Assembly (NCBI GenBank): GCA_045655805.1
Contig: JAZOPZ010000013.1
Span: 124,001 to 188,000 of the forward strand
Reading direction: 5' to 3'
Source of the DNA: UBA11475 sp045655805
Lineage (GTDB): Bacteria > Bacillota > Clostridia > Christensenellales > Borkfalkiaceae
Length of the DNA stretch: 64,000 bases
Under the pieces are notes generated by a model. The model ran no database searches. It was not told where the DNA came from and worked only from the letters and a program-made list of their open reading frames with translations. Shown here one piece after another: positions 56,307 to 64,000 of this stretch; positions within the stretch are counted from its first letter, which is position 1; every line of letters begins with the position of its first letter. Both the position numbers and the translations under genes were made by a program.

Positions 56307-58325
56307 ATGAAAAAGTTTTTAGCATTGTTTTTAACGCTTTGCTTACTCGTTGGTTCATTATCTACTCTTACTGCTTGTAAGAAAAATAAAGACGATGATG
56401 ACACGCCTGAGCACGTACACGAATACGTAGACGGTTCTTGTAGTTGTGGCGAAACTGATCCAAACTACACGCCAAGTAATCCAGGTACGAACCCAGGCAC
56501 GACTCCTGCAAATAGCCAAGTAACTTCGGAACAATGGACTGCGTCGTTTAACTTTGGTACTAACTACGTAATTACCGTTGAAACTGAAACTAATTACGGT
56601 CAAACGGATACTGAATCGGCATCGTTAGCCCGTTCAGGTAATCTTTTCAAGATTGACGAATTTGAATACGAAGACGGCTCATTGTTGTGGCACGAAGTTT
56701 ATTATTATGATTTGACCGCTGGTGCAGGCAAGGAATACGAACCTAAATACGACGATAACGACGAACTTATTTGTTACGTAATAAAATCATCTCCTGAAAC
56801 TATTGAAATGATGGAAGCACAATATATGAGTGAAATAATTCCAGATCAATTCAAAGATATGTCGTTATACACTTATAATGCAACGTCAGGCAAGTATGCG
56901 CTTACAACTCCAATGGTAGTTTATGGCGCAACCATTTCAACTGTAGAAGCAACTTTTGCTGATGCTAAACTCGTTAGCGTTTATTATGTAATAGAAGGCG
57001 ACGGGTATTCAATGGAACGTGAAATCACCCTTTCTTACGGCAATGCAACCGTAACTTTACCTACTAACGTGTTTGATATGACGGCCGAAATAGGTACTAG
57101 TGGTGTTACTGCTGAAGAATTTGAAAATGCTTTAAGTTGCTTTGGTGAAAACTATACCATTGAACATAAGGTGATTTATAGCGAAGGCAATTATGAACTT
57201 TACACCTATGAACGTGACGATAATATTATCGCTCATTGGGATACTGAATTTGAGAACGCTGTAGAAGTTGAAGATAACCAACCTCAATATTTTGAATACG
57301 TAGATGAATCTTGGTATACTTATTTCTACGATGGTTCTAATTATCAAAAGAGCAATTATGGTGGTCCTGATATTTCAAAATTCCACGCTTACCTTTTAGA
57401 AGACGAAATCGGCTTTATGGGAAGTGCTTTAAGTGTATTTGATTACACTTACGACGCAACCAACGGCGTATTCGTTCGTGATAATTATGAATATAGTTAT
57501 TCTTATGGTAGTTCTAATTACAACTTTGCTATTGATGCGACTTACAGTGACATTCAAATTAAGATTAGTGCTGATGGTAAACTTCAAAAAATTACTTATA
57601 ATTTAGATGCTACTAATACTTATTGGTTTGACGATCCTGCAAACACTGTAACTGAAGATAACGTTGCGGATATGGAAGTGACGGTTACTTATGGTTCAAC
57701 CCAACTTGAATTACCTACTAACGTTTACGATCCTGCAGACCAAATTTATATGGTTGAAGACGCTTATAGATGGGAAGCCGTAATCGACTGTGAATATGAA
57801 GAGCGTTTCCATTTCTCTTCTGAATATGCTAGTGTGAACGGTGTTGAAATCGATAATAATGCAGTAACGGGTAAGGATGGTAATATCATTTACGTCACGA
57901 GTTCTGACGCTGAAGGCAATATCGGTAGCGAAGAATATTACGATTACGAAAACGGCGAATATTTCCACTACTACAAGGACAATACCACAGCAGGTAATTG
58001 GTATAGGGAAGTTATTACTGATACTGAATACCAAACTCAACTTTCTATGATTTCATATTCGGCATTTTTACAATATGAAAAATTTGCGTTTGACAGCACG
58101 ACCAAAACTTACAAACAAATTGAAGACGTTGATTTGGGCCCTGTCGTGTTTAAAAATTGTGAAGTTGAAATTTTTGAAGGTCGTTTAGTAAGTATTACTA
58201 TTACTCAATTCGCAGAAAGTGCTAATCCTGGTGAAGAAAACGGTATTACAGTTACTAATAAATTAGTAGTTGATTATAGTATCTCTTATACTTTACCAAC
58301 CGAATTCGTTGATGCAAACGCTTAA
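56307..58325 (+). CDS. Large lipoprotein with repeated domains, probably phase-variable
   Basis: The 672-residue protein has a lipoprotein signal (MKKFLALFLTLCLLVGSL, Cys near residue 25 after TLTA). A charged HVHEYVDGSCSCGETDP segment and a Pro/Thr/Gly-rich linker (NPGTNPGTTP) follow. Then come three similar domains of about 180 residues, each ending in a phrase like YGNATVTLPTNVFD, YGSTQLELPTNVYD or YTLPTEFVD. Each has many Tyr and acidic residues. It is a surface-anchored protein of unknown ligand. AAAAGGAG precedes the ATG at 56307. The promoter carries a G11 run. Confidence 0.75.
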   Translation: MKKFLALFLTLCLLVGSLSTLTACKKNKDDDDTPEHVHEYVDGSCSCGETDPNYTPSNPGTNPGTTPANSQVTSEQWTASFNFGTNYVITVETETNYGQTDTESASLARSGNLFKIDEFEYEDGSLLWHEVYYYDLTAGAGKEYEPKYDDNDELICYVIKSSPETIEMMEAQYMSEIIPDQFKDMSLYTYNATSGKYALTTPMVVYGATISTVEATFADAKLVSVYYVIEGDGYSMEREITLSYGNATVTLPTNVFDMTAEIGTSGVTAEEFENALSCFGENYTIEHKVIYSEGNYELYTYERDDNIIAHWDTEFENAVEVEDNQPQYFEYVDESWYTYFYDGSNYQKSNYGGPDISKFHAYLLEDEIGFMGSALSVFDYTYDATNGVFVRDNYEYSYSYGSSNYNFAIDATYSDIQIKISADGKLQKITYNLDATNTYWFDDPANTVTEDNVADMEVTVTYGSTQLELPTNVYDPADQIYMVEDAYRWEAVIDCEYEERFHFSSEYASVNGVEIDNNAVTGKDGNIIYVTSSDAEGNIGSEEYYDYENGEYFHYYKDNTTAGNWYREVITDTEYQTQLSMISYSAFLQYEKFAFDSTTKTYKQIEDVDLGPVVFKNCEVEIFEGRLVSITITQFAESANPGEENGITVTNKLVVDYSISYTLPTEFVDANA

Positions 58326-58341
58326 CGATAAGTAAATAATT

Positions 58342-58368
58342 AAACGGCGAGTTTTCCGCCGTTTTTTT
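58342..58368 (+). terminator. Intrinsic terminator of the lipoprotein gene
   Basis: AAACGGCG (58342-58349) and CGCCGTTT (58357-58364) followed by T's. Confidence 0.85.
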
Positions 58369-58492
58369 ATTGTGTTAAATTTATTGGTAAAGAAGTTGAA
58401 AAAAAATTTTAAAAACTTGTTATAAATATTTTACAAGGTTATTTATTTGTGATAAAATATTTAAGTAATTTGATTACGAAAGGAGACTTTTT

Positions 58493-59194
58493 ATGAACAA
58501 GATTTACTCTGGCAAAACAAAAGACGTTTATAAACTCGAAAACGGCAACGTTTTATTAAAATTCAAAGACGATTGCACCGGTAAAGACGGCGTTTTCGAC
58601 CCAGGTGAAAACTCGGTTGGTTTAACTATCGATGGTATCGGTAAGGCAAACTTACAAACTTCCGTTTATTATTTCGATATGCTTAAAGAAGCGGGTATTA
58701 AAACTCACTATATCAGCGCTGATATCGACAACGCTACTATGGAAGTTCTTCCTGCTGAAAACTTCGGTAAAGCGCAAGGTGGTAACGGACTTGAAGTTAT
58801 CTGCCGTTTGGTTGCTACGGGTAGTTTCGTAAGAAGATACGGCGAATATATTAAAAACGGCACTCCACTTAAGGGTGGCTACGTTGAATGTACTTTCAAA
58901 AATGACGAAAAGGGCGATCCACTCGTTACTGGTGAAGGTTTAGCAGCGCTCGGCGTTATGACGCCTGAAATGTTTGCTACGATGAAGGACCAAACCCTTA
59001 AAATTACCAAAATCGTTGCTGACGACTTAAAAACTATTGGTCTTGATTTATGGGACATTAAGTTTGAATTCGGTTACACCAAGGACGGAGAAGTCGTTCT
59101 TATTGACGAAATTGCATCAGGCAATATGCGTGTATATCAAGGCGATAAAATCGTTGAACCTGTTGAACTTACAAAGTTAATCTTAAACAGATAA
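58493..59194 (+). CDS. purC: Phosphoribosylaminoimidazole-succinocarboxamide synthase
   Basis: The 233-residue protein has the SAICAR synthase pattern: IYSGKTKDVYKLENGNVLLKFKDD at residues 3-26, LEVICRLVATGSFVRRYG near 100-117, DLWDIKFEFGYTKDG near 184 and LIDEIASGNMRVY near 203. It joins CAIR and aspartate in de novo purine synthesis. GAAAGGAG precedes the ATG. It is alone here rather than in a pur operon. Length is normal. Confidence 0.93.
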   Translation: MNKIYSGKTKDVYKLENGNVLLKFKDDCTGKDGVFDPGENSVGLTIDGIGKANLQTSVYYFDMLKEAGIKTHYISADIDNATMEVLPAENFGKAQGGNGLEVICRLVATGSFVRRYGEYIKNGTPLKGGYVECTFKNDEKGDPLVTGEGLAALGVMTPEMFATMKDQTLKITKIVADDLKTIGLDLWDIKFEFGYTKDGEVVLIDEIASGNMRVYQGDKIVEPVELTKLILNR

Positions 59195-59204
59195 TTTTAC
59201 TAAA

Positions 59205-59230
59205 AATAGGCGCTATCTAGCGCCTATTTA
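59205..59230 (+). terminator. Intrinsic terminator of purC
   Basis: TAGGCGCTA (59207-59215), TC and TAGCGCCTA (59218-59226) followed by a T-rich stretch. Confidence 0.82.
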
Positions 59231-59250
59231 TTTGCTTTATCGGGGGCGTT

Positions 59251-60540
59251 ATGGTACTTGCGCTTATAATTTTAATAATAACTTGTCTACTAATTATAGC
59301 GTCGGTATTAGCGTTTCCCGTGCTGAAGGTGGGGAGGTTTCATTTTTCTTCCTATTGGGTGGTGGCGTTTTTAGGCGCATTTGCAATGCTGGCGTGTGGC
59401 GTGGTTTCACCGTCAACGGTATGGTCAAACTTGACTATGAATAGTGCAGTTAACCCACTAAAAATACTTGCGTTGTTTGTTTCAATGACAATTTTGTCGG
59501 TGTTTTTAGACGAGCTTGGTTTTTTTGCATATTTGGCTGAAAAACTCATTCTTAAAGCAGGTAGCAGTCAAAAAAAGTTGTTTATATATCTTTACGCTGT
59601 CGTTTCAATTTTGACGGTGTTTACTTCAAATGATATTATAATTTTAACTTTTACGCCCTTTATTTGTTTCTTTTGTAAAAACGCAAAAATAAATCCTACG
59701 CCCTATTTGTTTGCAGAATTCGTCGGTGGTAATACTTGGAGTATGGCGCTAGTTATTGGTAATCCTACTAATATTTATTTGGCGACTTCTTTTGGGACAA
59801 CTTTTTTCGAGTATTTAAAAGTGATGGTTTTGCCAACTTTAGCAACGGGATTGTTATCGTTTGCGCTCTTGTACTTGCTCTTTAAAAAATCCCTTAATGA
59901 AGAAATTTCTTCAAAAGATCAAATTTCAAAGACGGAAATTTGTGATAAGTTTTTGCTTATAACCGGTGTAATAGCGCTTTCGCTCTGCATAGTGTTGCTT
60001 GCGATTTCTTCTTATATCGGCGTTGAGATGTGGGGTATATGCGTTTTCTTTGCAACGACTTTGCTTTTAGTGTCAACGGTGTATTTGAAGACTAAAAAAC
60101 ACAGTTTATTCGTCGTTAAAAACACAATTAGGCGCGCGCCATATGAATTGATACCTTTTGTTCTTTCAATGTTCGTAGTAGTGTTAGGTGTTTCTGAAAG
60201 CGGACTTGCTAACGTGTTTAAAGAGTTTTTAACCAAGGGCGCACCTATATTTTCTTACGGTGTAACTTCGTTTTTAGCGTCAAATATAATAAACAATATT
60301 CCGATGAGTGTTTTGTATTCTTCACTAGTTTCTTCAGTGCCTGCGACTTACGCGTCAATAGTAGGATCAAACCTAGGCGCATTGCTAACGCCACTAGGAG
60401 CGCTTGCAGGCATTATGTGGTGCAATTTGTTAAAAGTTTACGGTCAAAAAATTTCCTTTTTAGAGTTTACTAAAAAGGGCTTAATAATTGCTATTCCGTC
60501 GCTTATCGTAACGCTTTTAATGTTGCTACTTGTACTGTAA
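59251..60540 (+). CDS. ArsB/NhaD/SLC13-type ion permease
   Basis: This 429-residue membrane protein has about 11 helices and the ion transporter superfamily motifs FTSNDIIILTFTPFI near residue 127 and VIGNPTNIYLA near 165 (first half), with SNIINNIPMSVL near 350 as the second-half counterpart. It may move arsenite, sodium/proton or organic anions; no gene nearby decides which. GGGGGC precedes the ATG. A terminator follows. Confidence 0.78.
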   Translation: MVLALIILIITCLLIIASVLAFPVLKVGRFHFSSYWVVAFLGAFAMLACGVVSPSTVWSNLTMNSAVNPLKILALFVSMTILSVFLDELGFFAYLAEKLILKAGSSQKKLFIYLYAVVSILTVFTSNDIIILTFTPFICFFCKNAKINPTPYLFAEFVGGNTWSMALVIGNPTNIYLATSFGTTFFEYLKVMVLPTLATGLLSFALLYLLFKKSLNEEISSKDQISKTEICDKFLLITGVIALSLCIVLLAISSYIGVEMWGICVFFATTLLLVSTVYLKTKKHSLFVVKNTIRRAPYELIPFVLSMFVVVLGVSESGLANVFKEFLTKGAPIFSYGVTSFLASNIINNIPMSVLYSSLVSSVPATYASIVGSNLGALLTPLGALAGIMWCNLLKVYGQKISFLEFTKKGLIIAIPSLIVTLLMLLLVL

Positions 60541-60548
60541 TAAAGGCT

Positions 60549-60571
60549 AACGGTATCGTGAAAGTTAACCA
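60549..60571 (+). repeat. Intergenic 23-bp repeat, third copy
   Basis: It matches the two copies at 63848-63870 and 63882-63904 (AACGGT..CGTGAAA..TAACCA). Function unknown. Confidence 0.55.
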
Positions 60572-60579
60572 AAATATAA

Positions 60580-60608
60580 AAGCACACCCCTAAAGGTGTG
60601 CCTTTTTA
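60580..60608. terminator. Intrinsic terminator between convergent genes
   Basis: GCACACC (60582-60588) and GGTGTGC (60595-60601) with A and T flanks. Confidence 0.82.
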
Positions 60609-60615
60609 TTTCTAA

Positions 60616-60819
60616 CTATTTGCAACCGCAACCGCAACCGCCGAAACCACCGAACCCGTTACCGCCTTTACAGAAACAGCAAATTAAAGCAAGAGCAATC
60701 GGTAAAGCGTAACAACTATTTAAGATACCGCATACGCCACCGTTTTTGCATACGCATAAAATCAAAAGTATAATAAGTATCCATAGACAGCAGTTGTTGT
60801 CGTTTCCGAAAAAGTTCAT
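60616..60819 (-). CDS. Small Cys/Gly-rich membrane peptide
   Basis: The 67-residue peptide has one or two hydrophobic stretches (CCLWILIILLILCVC, residues 9-23; ALPIALALICCFC, 38-50) and ends in GGFGGCGCGCK. Ten Cys are visible. The layout recalls short spore-coat or sheath peptides, but I cannot place it in a family. The start at 60819 follows GGAGGT; an upstream in-frame ATG was rejected. The AT-rich upstream region has no obvious -35. Confidence 0.68.
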   Translation of the reverse strand: MNFFGNDNNCCLWILIILLILCVCKNGGVCGILNSCYALPIALALICCFCKGGNGFGGFGGCGCGCK

Positions 60820-60849
60820 ATATGTACCTCCGTATTTCTTTTGCCCCAT

Positions 60850-61060
60850 TGGGGCTGTTACTTTATATTAAGCAAACGGTGAATTTTTTGTTACAAAAAA
60901 AGGCTTTAAATGTAAATTTAACGGCTTTATTTATTTGCTTTTATTTTTTAAAAATGTTAAAATAAGTTCAGCAGACACCTTCGGGGTTTGACTTTTTTAC
61001 AATTTCATACTGATTTGGATATTCAACAGATATTCTTATGAAATTTGATTGGAGTTTTTT
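60850..61060. other. Intergenic region upstream of the ECF transporter
   Basis: It is AT-rich. A short ACACCTTCGGGGTTTGAC segment near 60973-60992 could pair locally, but I do not recognise a known riboswitch. The ribosome site TTGGAG at about 61049-61054 is the only clear element. Confidence 0.4.
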
Positions 61061-61645
61061 ATGGATAAATCAGAAAACAAATTTTTTACGACGAAAAATA
61101 TCGCAATTTTCGGTATGCTGTCAGCACTCATGTTTGTGTTCCTTTTGGTTGAAACGTACGTGTTTACTGCATTTTTAGGCGCTTTTACACCTGCAATTTT
61201 AACATTGCCGTTGGCGATAGCAATTTCACTTTGTAACGGAAAAAAAGAAATTTGGGTTGGCGGAACGATTTTCGGCTTTTGTTCGTTCTTTTTAGCAGTG
61301 ATGATATCAAATCCTGTTTTTATCAACCCACTTATATCAATATTACCGAGAATTTTAATAGGCGTTGTAGCGTATTTAGTATTCTTGCTTGTAAGTTTGA
61401 TATTCAAAAACAGTAAAAATGTATTTTGTAGGGAAACTTTGCCTTTAAGTGTGGCTGGTGCTTTTGGTATATTAACTAATACTGTTTGCACTATCTTTAT
61501 GATGTTTTTATTTAAGGCAACGGGCATTGAAGCCGTTCTTGCAGTAGTTATGTCAATTAATTTCGTTGCAGAGATTGTCGGCGCTATTATTTTAGTTCCC
61601 GTTTACGTAAAAGTTTTCAAAAAAATTAAAAACGACAGACATTAA
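61061..61645 (+). CDS. ECF transporter S component, probable pantothenate specificity (PanT-like)
   Basis: The 194-residue membrane protein has five to six helices, as ECF substrate-binding subunits do (IAIFGMLSALMFVFLLVETYVF near residue 14; SLCNGKKEIWVGGTIFGFCSFFLAV near 57; ILPRILIGVVAYLVFLLV near 95). It lies 9 bases before coaX, whose product phosphorylates pantothenate. Together this suggests uptake of pantothenate through a shared EcfAA'T module, not encoded here. The ATG at 61061 behind TTGGAG was chosen over a TTG at 61049. The ligand is inferred from the neighbour. Confidence 0.75.
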   Translation: MDKSENKFFTTKNIAIFGMLSALMFVFLLVETYVFTAFLGAFTPAILTLPLAIAISLCNGKKEIWVGGTIFGFCSFFLAVMISNPVFINPLISILPRILIGVVAYLVFLLVSLIFKNSKNVFCRETLPLSVAGAFGILTNTVCTIFMMFLFKATGIEAVLAVVMSINFVAEIVGAIILVPVYVKVFKKIKNDRH

Positions 61646-61654
61646 GGTAAATTT

Positions 61655-62437
61655 ATGTTACTTGCGATAGATATTGGTAATACGAATATTAAATATGGTA
61701 TTTTTGACGGTAAAACACTAAAGGCAAGTTTTAGGGTTTCGTCTTCGCTTACTAGGACGGCCGACGAATACGGTTCGGTTTTAACTAGTCTTTTGAAAAG
61801 TTTGGGGGCTGAAACTACGGATATCGATGGCATTATTATTTCGTCGGTAATACCGTCGCTTAACTACACTATGTGTCATATGTGCGAGTATTTTTTCAAA
61901 ATAACTCCATTTATGGTAGGCAAGGGCTTAAAAACTGGGCTTAATATTAGGGTTGACCATCCTAAAGAAGTTGGCGCAGATAGAATTGTAAATAGTGTCG
62001 GCGCATGTAAAAAGTACGGTGATAAAAAGTCACCACTCGTAGTAATAGACTTCGGCACGGCAACCACTTTTAACGTTTTGGACGGCGACACGCTCGTTGG
62101 TGGCGTAATTGCACCGGGTATTAAAACTGCGCTTGAAAGTTTAGTTAACGGCACGGCTCAACTTCCTATGATCGAACTTAAAGCGCCAAAGTCCGTTATT
62201 GCAAAAGATACTGAAACGAATATGCAAGCAGGTATAATCTTCGGGTTTGCTGGGCTTGTTGAAAATATCGTAAACAAAATAAAAACCGAACTCGACGTTG
62301 ACGATTTGAAAGTAATCGCAACGGGTGGTATGGGAGAAGTTATCGCTAAAGAAGTTTCGGTTATTAGTGTGTTCGACAGAAAACTTACTCTTGATGGTTT
62401 AAGGTATATCTACGAACTCAATACAAAAAAAGATTAA
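61655..62437 (+). CDS. coaX: Type III pantothenate kinase
   Basis: The 260-residue protein has the ASKHA motifs of CoaX: LLAIDIGNTNIKYGIFDG at residues 2-19, HPKEVGADRIVNSVGA near 103, VVIDFGTATTFNV near 126, GGVIAPGIKTALESL near 142 and VIATGGMGEVIA near 227. It phosphorylates pantothenate to start CoA synthesis and, unlike CoaA, is not inhibited by CoA. It follows an ECF S subunit by 9 bases and shares its transcript. Ribosome site is AAGGT. Confidence 0.93.
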   Translation: MLLAIDIGNTNIKYGIFDGKTLKASFRVSSSLTRTADEYGSVLTSLLKSLGAETTDIDGIIISSVIPSLNYTMCHMCEYFFKITPFMVGKGLKTGLNIRVDHPKEVGADRIVNSVGACKKYGDKKSPLVVIDFGTATTFNVLDGDTLVGGVIAPGIKTALESLVNGTAQLPMIELKAPKSVIAKDTETNMQAGIIFGFAGLVENIVNKIKTELDVDDLKVIATGGMGEVIAKEVSVISVFDRKLTLDGLRYIYELNTKKD

Positions 62438-62498
62438 CGAAAGAAAAAATGCTTAAATAGCATTAAAACAAAGGCTTTGTTGCCTTGGGGAGAAGAAA

Positions 62499-63776
62499 AT
62501 GAAAAAAGTAGGCGTAGCAATTTTAGGTCTCGGCGTAGTAGGCGGTGGCACCTATCAAATTCTTACTGAAAAAAGAGAATACTTCAAAAAGACACTCGGT
62601 ATTGACGTAACCGTTGAAAGCGTGCTTGAACTCAATAAAGAAAGAGCACTCTCACTCGGCGTGCCAGAAAGCGCTATTGCAAGCGGTATTGCTGAAGTAG
62701 TAACAAATCCTAACGTTGATATCGTTGTTGAAGTTATCGGTGGCGTTAAGGTTGCTAGAAACTTCGTATTACAAGCACTTATGAGTGGTAAAAGCGTAGT
62801 AACTTCAAATAAAGAACTCGTCGCTAAATATTGGCACGAACTTGAATCTTGCGCTAGAGTGAACAAGGTTGGTCTTTTCTTTGAAGCAAGTTGTGTTGGT
62901 GGTGTGCCTATTATTAGAACTTTGGTTGACGGTATGCAAGCAAATAAACTCACTTCAATCAAAGGTATCGTAAACGGTACTACAAACTATATTTTAACAA
63001 AGATGTTCTCTGACGGCGTAGAATATCAAGAAGTGTTAAAAGAAGCGCAAAAACTCGGCTATGCTGAAGCAAACCCAACGGCTGACGTTGAAGGGTTTGA
63101 CTCAATGTATAAAATTTCCATTTTATCTAGCATTGCTTTTAATAAAAAAGTTTCAATAGATAACGTATATAGGGAAGGTATCACAAAAATTGCTAAAGCC
63201 GACATTGATTTTGCTAAAGCGAACGGCTACGTTATTAAACTTTTAGCAATCGCTAAAGACGGTAAAAATGGTATCGAAGCAAGGGTTCACCCAACGCTTA
63301 TCAAGAACACCGATATGTTAGCAAGTGTAAACGATTCGTTTAACGCAGTTTTATTGCACGGTGATAGTGTTGATGACGTTATGCTTTACGGTAGAGGGGC
63401 AGGTGCAGCGCCTACAGGGAGCGCAATCGTTTCTGACGTATTGTTTGCTGCTAGATACGATAACGAATATTACTATGCGCCTTTCAAGAATACTGAAACC
63501 GCTGAAAAGAATACTCGTTTTGTTACCGATTTCCAAAGCAAATATTATATTCGTATGGTATTGAGCAACGCAAGCGCTTTATCAAAAGTCGTTTCTACGT
63601 TTGCTAAACACGCTGTAAGTGTCGTATCGGTTAATCAAACTGAAGTTGACGGCAAGGTTGAAATGGTTCTCTTTACAGACCTTTGCAAGGAAAGTTCAAT
63701 TAATAAAACTATCGACAAACTTTCTGAAATTAAAGAATTTGAAAGCGTCGCAGGTCTTATTAGAATTGAAGACTAA
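62499..63776 (+). CDS. hom: Homoserine dehydrogenase
   Basis: The 425-residue protein has an NAD(P) Rossmann motif VAILGLGVVGGGTYQIL at residues 6-22, the segments VTSNKELVAKYW near 105 and FFEASCVGGVPIIRTL near 127, GIVNGTTNYILTKM near 155, and EGFDSMYKISILSSIAF near 200. A C-terminal ACT domain from about 345 should bind threonine and give feedback control. It makes homoserine for threonine and methionine. The ATG follows GGGGAGAAG. A hairpin AATGCT/AGCATT lies in the leader. Confidence 0.94.
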   Translation: MKKVGVAILGLGVVGGGTYQILTEKREYFKKTLGIDVTVESVLELNKERALSLGVPESAIASGIAEVVTNPNVDIVVEVIGGVKVARNFVLQALMSGKSVVTSNKELVAKYWHELESCARVNKVGLFFEASCVGGVPIIRTLVDGMQANKLTSIKGIVNGTTNYILTKMFSDGVEYQEVLKEAQKLGYAEANPTADVEGFDSMYKISILSSIAFNKKVSIDNVYREGITKIAKADIDFAKANGYVIKLLAIAKDGKNGIEARVHPTLIKNTDMLASVNDSFNAVLLHGDSVDDVMLYGRGAGAAPTGSAIVSDVLFAARYDNEYYYAPFKNTETAEKNTRFVTDFQSKYYIRMVLSNASALSKVVSTFAKHAVSVVSVNQTEVDGKVEMVLFTDLCKESSINKTIDKLSEIKEFESVAGLIRIED

Positions 63777-63782
63777 TTAAAA

Positions 63783-63815
63783 AATAAAGCCCCTAAAGAT
63801 AGGGGCTTTTTCTTT
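63783..63815 (+). terminator. Intrinsic terminator of hom
   Basis: AGCCCCT (63788-63794), AAAGAT and AGGGGCT (63801-63807) followed by T's. Confidence 0.88.
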
Positions 63816-63847
63816 GTGAAAAATTATTTGGTAGTGTTTTGTATGGC

Positions 63848-63904
63848 AACGGTGTTGTGAAACTTGACCACGGGTATTTATAACGGTGTTGTGAAAATTA
63901 ACCA
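63848..63904 (+). repeat. Two copies of a 23-bp intergenic repeat
   Basis: AACGGTGTTGTGAAA plus an 8-base tail occurs at 63848-63870 and 63882-63904, 34 bp apart, and again in diverged form at 60549-60571. It resembles ends of some transposable elements, but no transposase is near. Confidence 0.6.
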
Positions 63905-63911
63905 AAAACAT

Positions 63912-63941
63912 AAAAAAGCGACTAAAAAAGTCGCTTTTTAA
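63912..63941 (-). terminator. Intrinsic terminator of the minus-strand gene entering from the right
   Basis: AAAGCGACT (63915-63923) and AGTCGCTTT (63929-63937) with A and T flanks; on the minus strand T's follow. Confidence 0.82.
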
Positions 63942-64000
63942 TTTAAGTCTTTTTGGCAATCTTCAATAACTTTGTCGTAGCACGAACATTTAGAAATACC
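63938..64000 (-). CDS. 3' end of a minus-strand gene (Cys-containing C-terminus)
   Basis: Twenty codons are open on the minus strand and end in TAA at 63938-63940, reading GISKCSCYDKVIEDCQKDLN. A terminator overlaps the stop, which supports a real gene end. The rest lies outside the window; product unknown. Confidence 0.45.
   Translation of the reverse strand, partial: GISKCSCYDKVIEDCQKDLN

Noticed and set aside
58369..58492. Purine-responsive leader of purC
   Set aside because: The leader is short and AT-rich without a recognisable aptamer or PurR box.

Overview
The window is AT-rich, gene-dense bacterial DNA that looks like the chromosome of a strictly anaerobic, fermentative Clostridia-type Bacillota, probably an uncultured gut lineage. 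The reasons are the abundance of iron-sulfur redox enzymes, an NAD-linked [FeFe] hydrogenase, NfnAB, strong AGGAGG-type ribosome sites, sigma-A promoters, many short intrinsic terminators, a PdaB-like deacetylase, an ECF vitamin transporter and a Ktr/Trk potassium system. The taxonomic placement is an inference from gene content only.

Layout. 1-8.3 kb: one plus-strand redox operon (HdrA, MvhD/FlxD, two Fe-S proteins resembling the Flx subunits, an FlxA-like FAD/NAD protein, a FrdB-like Fe-S protein, a FrdA-like flavoprotein, and an AAE-family permease related to AspT/SucE). I read it as a soluble NADH/ferredoxin-linked, possibly electron-bifurcating fumarate reductase with a dicarboxylate exporter. 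8.3-12.3 kb: on the minus strand, a large ferritin-like protein and two PlsC-like acyltransferases with zinc ribbons. 12.4-20.3 kb: a six-gene hydrogen/NAD(P)H/ferredoxin operon (group B [FeFe] hydrogenase, NfnAB, HydCBA). 20.3-23.2 kb: small lipoproteins, an XRE regulator with a double operator, a polysaccharide deacetylase and an SSB-like protein. 23.2-27.4 kb: two anchored SH3-like surface proteins around a phage-type regulator.

27.4-35.3 kb: a compact phage head cassette (TerL, TerS-like, portal, scaffold, coat, and three head-completion candidates) in P22-like order, with no tail, lysis, integrase or replication genes. 35.3-40.4 kb: U32 peptidase, stand-alone GMP synthase ATP-PPase subunit, CDF transporter, ROK kinase. 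40.6-41.8 kb: four tRNA genes followed by tandem repeats that copy the 3' end of the last tRNA. 41.8-44.6 kb: the second ferritin-like protein, a membrane-anchored unknown and a YgjV-type protein. 44.6-47.5 kb: trkH-trkA inside a pair of about 62-bp direct repeats next to tRNA-Leu, with a hairpin array, which looks like an acquired island.

47.6-56.1 kb: PutP, then a stretch holding three damaged genes (a 5'-truncated EEP-family phosphatase, a frameshifted GHL6 glycosidase and a frameshifted PnuC) and an ABC transporter. 56.2-64 kb: a large lipoprotein whose promoter spacer is an 11-G tract (probable phase variation), PurC, an ion permease, a Cys/Gly-rich mini-protein, a PanT-like ECF subunit with CoaX, homoserine dehydrogenase, and the 3' end of a minus-strand gene.

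A recurring regulatory theme is a -10 box ending exactly six bases before the ATG in four genes, which predicts leaderless mRNAs.
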